Origin: Burkholderiales bacterium
Lineage (GTDB): Bacteria > Pseudomonadota > Gammaproteobacteria > Burkholderiales > JAEUOS01
Assembly: GCA_947456845.1 (NCBI GenBank)
Contig: CANGUJ010000222.1
Location: 1 to 6,716, forward strand
Length of the DNA: 6,716 bases
Direction of reading: 5' to 3'
In this document: piece by piece, positions 1 through 4,888 of the stretch
How positions within the stretch are numbered: position 1 is the first letter of the stretch
Layout of the letters: each line of letters starts with the position of its first letter
The notes under the pieces: generated by a model
Told to the model about the DNA's origin: nothing
What the model saw: only the letters and a program-made list of their open reading frames with translations
Database searches by the model: none
Translations under genes and position numbers: made by a program

Positions 1-245
1 CCCAGCGCCACCAGCGTGCGGTCGGCAAGATGGCGCCCGGCGAACCCCGCCGGCAGCGACAGCACCAGGCCGGGGAGCATGAACAACCCGATCAGCGTGC
101 CGATTTGCGCGTAGTTGAAGCCCAACTGGTCGACCAGCGACGATGACACCGATCCGAGCGCCTGGAACTGGAAACCCAGGCCGGTACGGCACGCGAAGAG
201 CATCGTGAGAATGAGCCAGCGGGTACTGGCGACTTCGATCGTCAT
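1..245 (-). CDS. MFS transporter, N-terminal part (runs off left edge)
   Basis: The minus strand encodes about 82 residues starting at the ATG at 243-245 and stays open to the window edge, so this is the N-terminal fifth of a larger protein. Seen directly: a hydrophobic first helix (about residues 10-30, WLILTMLFACRTGLGFQFQ), a loop with LVDQLGFNYAQIGTLIGLF, a second helix (about 48-68), then GFAGRHLADRT, a variant of the MFS motif A between helices 2 and 3. This pattern matches major facilitator superfamily permeases of the cyanate/nitrate-like (CynX/NimT-like) group, acting in the inner membrane. The substrate cannot be told. No good Shine-Dalgarno precedes the ATG, and the frame is open further upstream, so the start is provisional. 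It is divided from the PEP-CTERM remnant by about 200 nt and need not be functionally linked to it. Confidence 0.8.
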   Translation of the reverse strand, partial: MTIEVASTRWLILTMLFACRTGLGFQFQALGSVSSSLVDQLGFNYAQIGTLIGLFMLPGLVLSLPAGFAGRHLADRTLVAL

Positions 246-446
246 GGGAAGTACGATAGCGTTGGATGGCAGGCGGGAGGCGAAACAGCAGGCGCCCGGA
301 TCAATATGGAAATCCGAATCTCGTTGATATCTGTGAGCCTACCAGCAAGACTTGCCGGCGACCAGTAGCTGCCCAACCCTATGCCGCCATCGACACAGCC
401 GGTACTTCAGTTATTCTCCGTTGCAATGTCGGCGGAGCCAACTCTT
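246..446. other. Intergenic region upstream of the MFS gene
   Basis: About 200 nt between the MFS start codon and the stop of the PEP-CTERM remnant. Short ORFs here have no recognisable content. The segment should hold the MFS promoter, but I could not pick a convincing -35/-10 pair, and I see no clear terminator hairpin with a T-run. Confidence 0.4.
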
Positions 447-795
447 CTAACGCGTACGTATCACGCGCCCCATGGCTAAACCTTCCACAGTCTTGCGTCG
501 CCGAACCGCAGTACCAATGAGGCCCAAGCCGGCGATCAGCATGGCCCAGGATTCGGGCTCCGGAACCGGCGCGGTAAGCGGCTTCATGGTCCCTGTGAAG
601 CTTCCGGATCCGGCGAATGTCAGGTCTGTCACGAAGGCCGTGGGGCTGTTGGGGTCCAGGTTCGCCGACGGCGGAATGCCGGTAATGCGAAAGCGGTCAA
701 GCCCGCTTCCGCCGAAGGCGTGCGCGACACCGCCGAGAATGCTGCCTGCGGCAACCCACTGCGAGCCGATCCAGAGAAGCAGGTTGTACTGAATG
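447..795 (-). pseudogene. PEP-CTERM protein, C-terminal remnant lacking its signal peptide
   Basis: The frame encodes about 115 residues that end in a clear PEP-CTERM sorting signal: the V-P-E-P-E-S-W motif, a hydrophobic helix (AMLIAGLGLIGTAV) and a basic RRRK cluster, followed by an atypical 14-residue tail to the TAG at 447-449. In intact family members this tripartite signal directs export and processing by an exosortase (EpsH/Xrt). What is missing is the N-terminal signal peptide. The frame can be extended to an ATG at 834-836, but those codons (about 14) lie antisense inside the remnant of a luxR-type gene, have no ribosome binding site and carry no signal sequence. The breakpoint is near 795/796, where similarity to the 3' flank of regulator 1 begins. 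I infer a gene truncated by recombination. A small non-exported protein cannot be fully ruled out. Confidence 0.75.
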
Positions 796-904
796 CCCGG
801 CGCGAGCGCATCAGGCGTGCGCGTCGTGATGCGCATGCCTGAGGATCAAGGCCACAAGGCCGGCTTGCCGGTGCGTTCCGGTCTTCGCAAAAAGACTGGC
901 GACC
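796..904. repeat. Direct repeat copy A (3' end of a luxR-type gene)
   Basis: These 109 nt match 2271-2382 (112 nt) in the same orientation, with 7 mismatches and one 3-nt gap by eye. Similarity stops abruptly at both ends: at 904/905 inside the HTH coding sequence, and at 795/796, 15 nt beyond the shared stop codon. The copy is the trace of a duplicated regulator gene. Confidence 0.9.
811..904 (-). pseudogene. LuxR-type regulator remnant (last 30 codons)
   Basis: On the minus strand these bases read as the last 30 codons of a LuxR-C-terminal regulator: VASLFAKTGTHRQ, then AGLVALILRHAHHDAHA and TGA (811-813). This equals the end of the HTH domain plus the tail of regulator 1 at 2286-3065. Relative to that gene the frame is intact: several third-position changes are silent, two residues change (T to A, D to G), and a 3-nt deletion turns L-P into H. 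Upstream of 904 the similarity is lost; the codons there do not resemble the expected recognition helix (K-T-V-R-S-Q). No start codon or sensor region remains, so it cannot make a regulator. Confidence 0.8.
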
Positions 905-1026
905 AGCACCCTTTGGGCTTCACCCAGTCAGGTTTACCGGGGAGCTTCGCTGATGCGAACATCGGAAACTGTCCAATTCCAGGGCCAGACGGGCTGCCCC
1001 CTCTGTCCAATGGTAATGAACGCAGA
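905..1026. other. Unassigned spacer at the recombination joint, with a short direct repeat
   Basis: This spacer lies between the truncated luxR remnant and the stop codon of the intact PEP-CTERM gene. No credible gene is visible. It contains the 9-mer CTGTCCAAT twice in direct orientation (969-977 and 1003-1011, period 34). Paired short repeats can be the edge of a lost mobile element, but I recognise no transposase sequence or known terminal repeat, so it is recorded only as unexplained sequence. Confidence 0.35.
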
Positions 1027-1956
1027 TTAACGTTGGCTGACCTTCCGACGTCGCATTACAACCCCGAAAAGCCCCAAACCAGCCAGCATCAGGGCGTAGG
1101 TTTCGGGTTCAGGCACTGCGCTGATAAGCACACCGGTGTATACGCTGTAATAAGCAGCGTTATAGCTGCCGGCCAACGCGACATTTGGATTGAGGTCCAC
1201 GACAGCACGAAATTCAGCGCCAGCGTTGTAGTCCCGACCACTTGTCAAGCTGTTGGCAGGCAGTGTAAGCGACATGAAGTTAGAAGACGCTGGTGCAGTC
1301 GAGCGAAATTGGTCGGCGTAAGCGCCGCCATCGATCCCGAGCCAGATAGAACCATCGCTATGTGAACCATAAGCAGTAAATGCGTTGGTTGTGATCGTAA
1401 GGCTCTGACTAACGTCAAGCACGTATTTGCCGGCGGACCAGGTGCCCCCGCTCAGCGTGAGTATGGGCGTGTTGGGATAAGCGTCCCCGATCAGCTTCAA
1501 TGGAATGCTGGCGCCATTAACCTGGAATGTGTAAACACCATTATTGAACTTGGTATTGAGATCACTCAGGGTAGGCGAGCCCCAGTCATTTGCGTTGGGG
1601 GAACCTAGACGCCATCCGCCGTCAGTACTGTTGTACAGCAATTTCCCATTGTTCCAAAAAGGATTCCCCACATTTTGGGGTCCTGAGACAACCGGGGCAG
1701 TAATCGAGCCGACGTTTTGACCGTCCACATTAGCTGTGAAACCATAGGGTCCACCATAGGCTGGACCTTGAGGAGTTGGATCGACCTGAACATTTGTGGC
1801 CGACGTTTGTATGTTTTCGATTCCCTTTCCAACGATAACGGATTCCACAGTTGGGACTGGAGCAGTGGCGTTAGATGCTCCAGATAGTCCCGTACCCAGG
1901 ACAAAGATCACTGCGAGAGACAGCGGTTTCAGGGCATTACGGATTGCCATACTCAT
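1027..1956 (-). CDS. PEP-CTERM sorting domain-containing exported protein (309 aa)
   Basis: Likely secreted or surface protein handled by the Sec system and an exosortase. Residues 1-32 form a signal peptide: positive start (MSMAIRNALK), hydrophobic core (PLSLAVIFVLGTGLSG), small residues A-S-N-A at the probable cleavage site. The middle is Gly/Ser/Thr/Asn-rich, probably beta-strand, with no enzymatic motif I recognise. The C-terminus has the full PEP-CTERM signal: V-P-E-P-E-T-Y, hydrophobic helix ALMLAGLGLFGVVM, then RRRKVSQR. The start chosen is the ATG at 1954-1956, which has GGAGA four bases upstream and begins the signal peptide; the frame is open 47 codons further, but those residues would bury the signal. 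A second ATG at 1948-1950 is also possible. The coding sequence is visibly less G+C rich than neighbouring genes. Such proteins are often linked to exopolysaccharide or floc/biofilm matrix; that role here is inference, and no exosortase gene is in the window. Confidence 0.9.
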   Translation of the reverse strand: MSMAIRNALKPLSLAVIFVLGTGLSGASNATAPVPTVESVIVGKGIENIQTSATNVQVDPTPQGPAYGGPYGFTANVDGQNVGSITAPVVSGPQNVGNPFWNNGKLLYNSTDGGWRLGSPNANDWGSPTLSDLNTKFNNGVYTFQVNGASIPLKLIGDAYPNTPILTLSGGTWSAGKYVLDVSQSLTITTNAFTAYGSHSDGSIWLGIDGGAYADQFRSTAPASSNFMSLTLPANSLTSGRDYNAGAEFRAVVDLNPNVALAGSYNAAYYSVYTGVLISAVPEPETYALMLAGLGLFGVVMRRRKVSQR

Positions 1957-1960
1957 AGTT

Positions 1961-1965
1961 TCTCC
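1961..1965 (-). promoter_or_regulatory. Shine-Dalgarno site of the PEP-CTERM gene
   Basis: The minus strand reads GGAGA-AACT-ATG. The spacing suits the ATG at 1956 and supports the 309-residue product over the longer open frame. Confidence 0.75.
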
Positions 1966-2005
1966 ACTTGGATTGATTAGACCTAGAGGTAACAACGATT
2001 GACTA

Positions 2006-2245
2006 CTAAGCTCTTTGGCTTGCTTGGATGAGAAAATGAATTGGCGATTTGCCACATTGCTTGCGCAATTTGGCAAGCAATTCGTGACGCTCCGCAATCG
2101 TCAATAGGGGCTCTGCGACATCTCCAGAAATCCTAGAAAGCCACTTTTCGTTGGCTTCTCGCTTTACGATTGCATCAACGAACGTGAAGAAATAGTCATG
2201 AGGATTCCCGCAGCTGAGAATCGCAGGAGCGGCCCGATTCCGCAT
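2006..2245 (-). CDS. Small hypothetical ORF (79 codons), uncertain
   Basis: An open frame between regulator 1 (stop 41 nt upstream) and the PEP-CTERM gene (start 50 nt downstream), same strand. The predicted product is soluble, with a helical-looking charged middle (FVDAIVKREANEKWLSRI, then LLTIAERHELLAKLRKQCG), and no family that I recognise. No Shine-Dalgarno precedes the ATG at 2245. The segment also carries the inverted repeat at 2056-2081 and must contain or adjoin the PEP-CTERM promoter. Its amino-acid composition looks more protein-like than random noise, so it may be a small gene or a fragment of a lost one. The alternative is that it is an untranslated leader. Confidence 0.3.
   Translation of the reverse strand: MRNRAAPAILSCGNPHDYFFTFVDAIVKREANEKWLSRISGDVAEPLLTIAERHELLAKLRKQCGKSPIHFLIQASQRA
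2056..2081. promoter_or_regulatory. Inverted repeat upstream of the PEP-CTERM gene
   Basis: ATTGCTTG (2056-2063) and CAAGCAAT (2074-2081) form a perfect 8-bp inverted repeat with a 10-nt centre; the octamer TTGCGCAA at 2061-2068 is itself a palindrome. The heptamer TTGCTTG occurs again in direct orientation at 2020-2026. The repeats lie 64-137 nt upstream of the PEP-CTERM start, a reasonable place for an operator, although they also fall within the uncertain 79-codon ORF. Without a T-run, a terminator is unlikely. Confidence 0.4.
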
Positions 2246-2270
2246 CGTTCAACTTGAGTACGAAGGGCGG

Positions 2271-2382
2271 CCCGGCGCGAGCGCATCAGGCGTGCGCGTC
2301 ATGATGCGCAGGCAGCCTGAGGATCAAGGCAACGAGGTCGGTCTGCCGGTGCGTTCCGGTCTTCGCAAAAAGACTGGCGACC
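2271..2382. repeat. Direct repeat copy B (3' end of regulator 1)
   Basis: Partner of the repeat at 796-904, same orientation, with 7 mismatches and one 3-nt gap. It spans the last 31 codons of the intact regulator, its stop codon and 15 nt of downstream sequence. Confidence 0.9.
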
Positions 2383-3065
2383 TGACTGCGCACGGTCTTT
2401 ATGGAGATGCCCCGCTGTACCGCATAGGCCTCCACCTGCACCCCATTCGCCAATGCCGCGGCGAGTTCGGTTTCCGCCGCCGTCAGGCGAAACAGTGCCT
2501 TGATCGTGTCCGGCCTGGCCTGCACTTTGCGAGCCTCGTCGTTCAGCATAGCCAATACGACCGTTTCATCCCGTTGCCCGACTTGACCGGAACAGCATGT
2601 CAATTGCGAAAGCACGACATTCAAATGTGCGCCCTCCGCCGCCTCTTCATGGGCCAGACGCGGCAGCCGCATCGCCCTGGTCCCGCCGCGCGTTGCCACA
2701 TGCCGAATGGCGCCCCGCAACCCTTGGGCAGTCCGCGTGTCGGTCGACACGAAACGGCCCTCCCGAATGGCGATCGGGAGCGCAGGAACCGCCAGCACCT
2801 TCCTGGCCGGGCAATTGATGTAGCGAACCAGCGCGGACTCCGTCAGCAACAGCGCCGCGATGGGCAAACTGTCGCAAAGCCTGCCGCTCAGGCGCGCTGA
2901 GGAATCGCTATCGACTCCAAACGAACCGGATGTCGAGAACTGGCTCGGAACGTACTCAGGCGTGAAGTCTTCTTGCCGACAACCCATCGCAATCCGCGCA
3001 AAGCCTCGCGCCCCGGTTAAATGACGTATGCGGCGAACATACGCAGCTACCGGTCGCCTGACCAT
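2286..3065 (-). CDS. LuxR-C-terminal (HTH) transcriptional regulator 1, N-terminally short
   Basis: A predicted DNA-binding regulator of up to 259 residues. The C-terminus (about 193-251) is a LuxR/GerE-type helix-turn-helix: FRLTAAETELAAALANG, then GISIKTVRSQVASLFAKTGT, HRQTDLVALILRL. Residues about 64-190 resemble the PAS-like middle of regulator 2 (SLPIAALLLTE...VRYINCPARKVL compared with VPSAILLVAADGKVRFANTA). The first ~60 residues do not resemble that protein, and about 190 N-terminal residues found in regulator 2 are absent. So this is either a natural short form or a 5'-truncated gene. The start is unsure: the first ATG (3063-3065) overlaps an inverted repeat and lacks a clear ribosome site; an ATG at residue 27 is an alternative. 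It lies 40 nt downstream of regulator 2 on the same strand and could be co-transcribed with it. No ligand or target can be read from the sequence. Confidence 0.75.
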   Translation of the reverse strand: MVRRPVAAYVRRIRHLTGARGFARIAMGCRQEDFTPEYVPSQFSTSGSFGVDSDSSARLSGRLCDSLPIAALLLTESALVRYINCPARKVLAVPALPIAIREGRFVSTDTRTAQGLRGAIRHVATRGGTRAMRLPRLAHEEAAEGAHLNVVLSQLTCCSGQVGQRDETVVLAMLNDEARKVQARPDTIKALFRLTAAETELAAALANGVQVEAYAVQRGISIKTVRSQVASLFAKTGTHRQTDLVALILRLPAHHDAHA

Positions 3066-3080
3066 TACCCGAACGGGTAA
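3065..3080. promoter_or_regulatory. 16-bp inverted repeat between the two regulator genes
   Basis: TTACCCG-AA-CGGGTAA is a perfect 7-bp inverted repeat around a 2-bp centre, in the 40-nt gap between the stop of regulator 2 and the first possible start of regulator 1. Its size and symmetry fit a dimeric regulator's binding site. It has no T-run and too short a loop for a normal intrinsic terminator. An autoregulatory operator for one of the LuxR-type proteins is a reasonable inference but unproven. Confidence 0.45.
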
Positions 3081-3105
3081 GGCAGGCGCGAAGACTCCGA
3101 TGCCG

Positions 3106-4320
3106 TCAGGAGAGCGGCGGCCGTTCTACAGGGGTGTGTTGCCGTGGCAGGGAGAGGAGCAACTTGATCAATTGCGATTGCCGATTGACCTTGGTTTTGG
3201 CGAAAATTCCCTTGAGATGGGCCTTGACGGTGTTCTCGGTGATGTCCATGCGCAGCCCGATGGCCTTGAGACCGTCGCCCAGCAACAGCTCCTGCGCGAC
3301 ACGCGCCTCCGCCGGTGTCAACCGGTAGGTGCTCATGAGCATGGCGGCGTCGAGCACATGCTCGCTCGCCGCGGGATCGGTGATGAAGACAATCGCGCGA
3401 ATTTGCCGTCCGCCATCGGAATACTCGTTCTCGCGCCCCAGCGGCGCCACCTGAATCAGGTAGTCCGCCGCACCGCTCGGGCGGCGTACCCGCAAGGCTT
3501 GCGAAAAGTGGTCGGCCGCATCTCCCCGCGCATCCGAGACGAGTACCGTCAGCAACTGGTCGAGCTTCTCCTGGACGGAAACTTCCGACACGATCAACTC
3601 GCCCAGGCCGCCATCCAGAGGTGACACGTGACGGAGGCTCACACCGTCCTGCGTCCGCACGATCCGCTCCGCCGCCGTGTTGGCAAATCGCACCTTTCCA
3701 TCCGCCGCCACAAGAAGAATCGCGCTCGGCACCCGCTCGAGCGCCGCCAGGCTGGAGGCCACCCGCAGTTCCGCGTCGCGCAGGCGAAACATGGTGCCCA
3801 TCGCCTTGGACAAGTGATTGGTGATCAGCCGATGGAGCTGACGATCACGGTCTGCAAACGCTGCACCCTCCCGGGCGCGCAACACGGAGCATACGCTCAG
3901 CGGCAATTGCGGAGACGTGCCGTCGAAAATGACGCCCGCCAGAAGCCGGCCAACGTTCTGGGGCTTCAAGAAGTTTTGATAGTAGGCTGAAGCCAGAAAC
4001 CGCTTGTCCGGCACCAACTGTTCGCCCGTGATGACGTTGCCCTCCTTGGCGAAGCCACCCTCAAGGGCGGCCTTTGTCCAGACGTCATCGTTGGCATATC
4101 GACCATCCCATAGATTGACGAATTCGTCAGGGATTCCGTAGGTGAACACAAACCCTGGCGGCAACCCATCGGCCCGGAGGGCGAACAGGACTGCCTTGGG
4201 CGAACCGTGCATGGCGGCGATCTTGCCGGCGGCCACGGGCCACCGCGAAGGTTCGAGAGCGGCGTCATAGATCGATTCGACGGTTTCACTGAACTGGTCA
4301 AGCTGATGGGACTGCAGCAT
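3106..4320 (-). CDS. LuxR-C-terminal (HTH) transcriptional regulator 2 (404 aa)
   Basis: A cytoplasmic transcriptional regulator of the large LuxR-C-terminal type. With the ATG at 4318-4320 the product is 404 residues: an N-terminal region (about 1-185) beginning with a helix (LDQFSETVESIYDAALEPSRW) characteristic of these proteins, probably a sensory domain whose ligand is unknown; a PAS-like middle (about 195-315, SAILLVAADGKVRFANTAAER); and a C-terminal LuxR/GerE helix-turn-helix (about 333-392, LTPAEARVAQELLLGDGLKA, MDITENTVKAHLKGIFAKTK, VNRQSQLIKLLLSLP). It is not a typical acyl-homoserine-lactone receptor by length or layout, and it has no receiver domain. The frame is open 47 codons further, to an ATG at 4459-4461, but those residues are Cys/Pro-rich and unlike the family, so I prefer the shorter form. 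Neither start has a strong Shine-Dalgarno. A role in controlling the PEP-CTERM gene or the acyl-CoA operon is inference from position only. Confidence 0.85.
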   Translation of the reverse strand: MLQSHQLDQFSETVESIYDAALEPSRWPVAAGKIAAMHGSPKAVLFALRADGLPPGFVFTYGIPDEFVNLWDGRYANDDVWTKAALEGGFAKEGNVITGEQLVPDKRFLASAYYQNFLKPQNVGRLLAGVIFDGTSPQLPLSVCSVLRAREGAAFADRDRQLHRLITNHLSKAMGTMFRLRDAELRVASSLAALERVPSAILLVAADGKVRFANTAAERIVRTQDGVSLRHVSPLDGGLGELIVSEVSVQEKLDQLLTVLVSDARGDAADHFSQALRVRRPSGAADYLIQVAPLGRENEYSDGGRQIRAIVFITDPAASEHVLDAAMLMSTYRLTPAEARVAQELLLGDGLKAIGLRMDITENTVKAHLKGIFAKTKVNRQSQLIKLLLSLPRQHTPVERPPLS

Positions 4321-4636
4321 CTTCGTGATTTCTGGTTTTGGCGTGGATTGGCAGACACCCTCTTTGCCCAGCCACTCACAGGCTTTGAGGTATGGAGCGC
4401 CGAAGCATTCTGGCATCGCCGCCATGTCAGTCAAATGGCTCGTGTCATGAAAACAACGCATTCAGCCTGATTTTTTCGATTGCATCATTCAAATTGCTGA
4501 TGCTGCGGCTTGCGAATGGAACCACAGGCGGCGCCTTACTCCATTTGATTGATGCGGCGACCGGTGCTAGTGCCCAGCACGTCGGCGGAAAAGCGGACAT
4601 CGGAGATATCGCGCCCGATCGCCGTGGATCGCTGTC
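4321..4636. other. Region upstream of regulator 2
   Basis: About 316 nt between the preferred start of regulator 2 and the start of the plus-strand ORF at 4637. The left 141 nt stay open in the regulator frame and would be its N-terminus if the ATG at 4461 is used. Other overlapping frames here look non-coding. The A/T-rich patch at about 4469-4500 is the likeliest site of a promoter, but I cannot define -35/-10 boxes. A weak 5-bp inverted repeat (GTGCT...AGCAC) lies near 4563-4580. Confidence 0.4.
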
Positions 4637-4861
4637 ATGCCGCTGGACTTAGAGGGCGCGTTCGAGCCCGCCGACGAGAGTTCGACTTGGCGCGTCCGTT
4701 TGTGCCGGGACACGCCAATCGCGGCGCGTCTGGTGACCACGGAGGAGGATCGGCTGGCCGCGTACCGGTCGCGATACGAGGCGCATGTTGAAGAACAGGC
4801 TGAGAGCGATCCGGAGGCGGATCAGATCAACCAGTTCTCGATGGAAGTACTTGTCAACTAA
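4637..4861 (+). CDS. Small ORF, possibly a truncated GNAT-like acyltransferase
   Basis: The only plausible plus-strand gene: 74 codons from ATG 4637 to TAA 4859-4861. The product begins MPLDLEGAFEPADESSTW and contains WRVRLCRDTP, EEDRLAAYRSRYEAHVEEQ and then an acidic stretch. The pattern '(R/E)D-x-AxYRxRYExxVEE' resembles the first helix of N-acyl amino acid synthase/FeeM-like GNAT acyltransferases, including those found with PEP-CTERM/exosortase systems. That family is about 200 residues or more, and here the frame stops shortly after this helix, so it would be a fragment. No Shine-Dalgarno is visible. It ends 28 nt from the convergent end of the crotonase gene. The family link rests on pattern memory only; a lone hypothetical protein or a spurious frame are the alternatives. 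Confidence 0.35.
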   Translation: MPLDLEGAFEPADESSTWRVRLCRDTPIAARLVTTEEDRLAAYRSRYEAHVEEQAESDPEADQINQFSMEVLVN

Positions 4862-4888
4862 GCGGAGGCCTGCCCGTACGCCCAGACG

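Noticed and set aside
447..836. The PEP-CTERM remnant as an intact 129-residue gene starting at 836.
   Set aside because: Its first codons lie antisense in the luxR remnant, there is no ribosome binding site and no signal peptide, so the start is accidental.
793..1365. A 190-codon plus-strand open frame.
   Set aside because: It runs antisense across the luxR remnant and the end of the PEP-CTERM gene, has no ribosome binding site and no recognisable domain.
796..2382. The two direct repeats as the ends of a composite transposon or as attachment sites.
   Set aside because: The repeats are the 3' end of a coding sequence with codon-level divergence, and no transposase or integrase lies between them, so gene duplication explains them better.
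2292..2900. A 202-codon plus-strand open frame.
   Set aside because: It is the antisense shadow of regulator 1, whose HTH domain is clear on the other strand.
3065..3080. The inverted repeat as an intrinsic terminator of regulator 2.
   Set aside because: The stem is only 7 bp with a 2-nt loop and no T-run follows on either strand.
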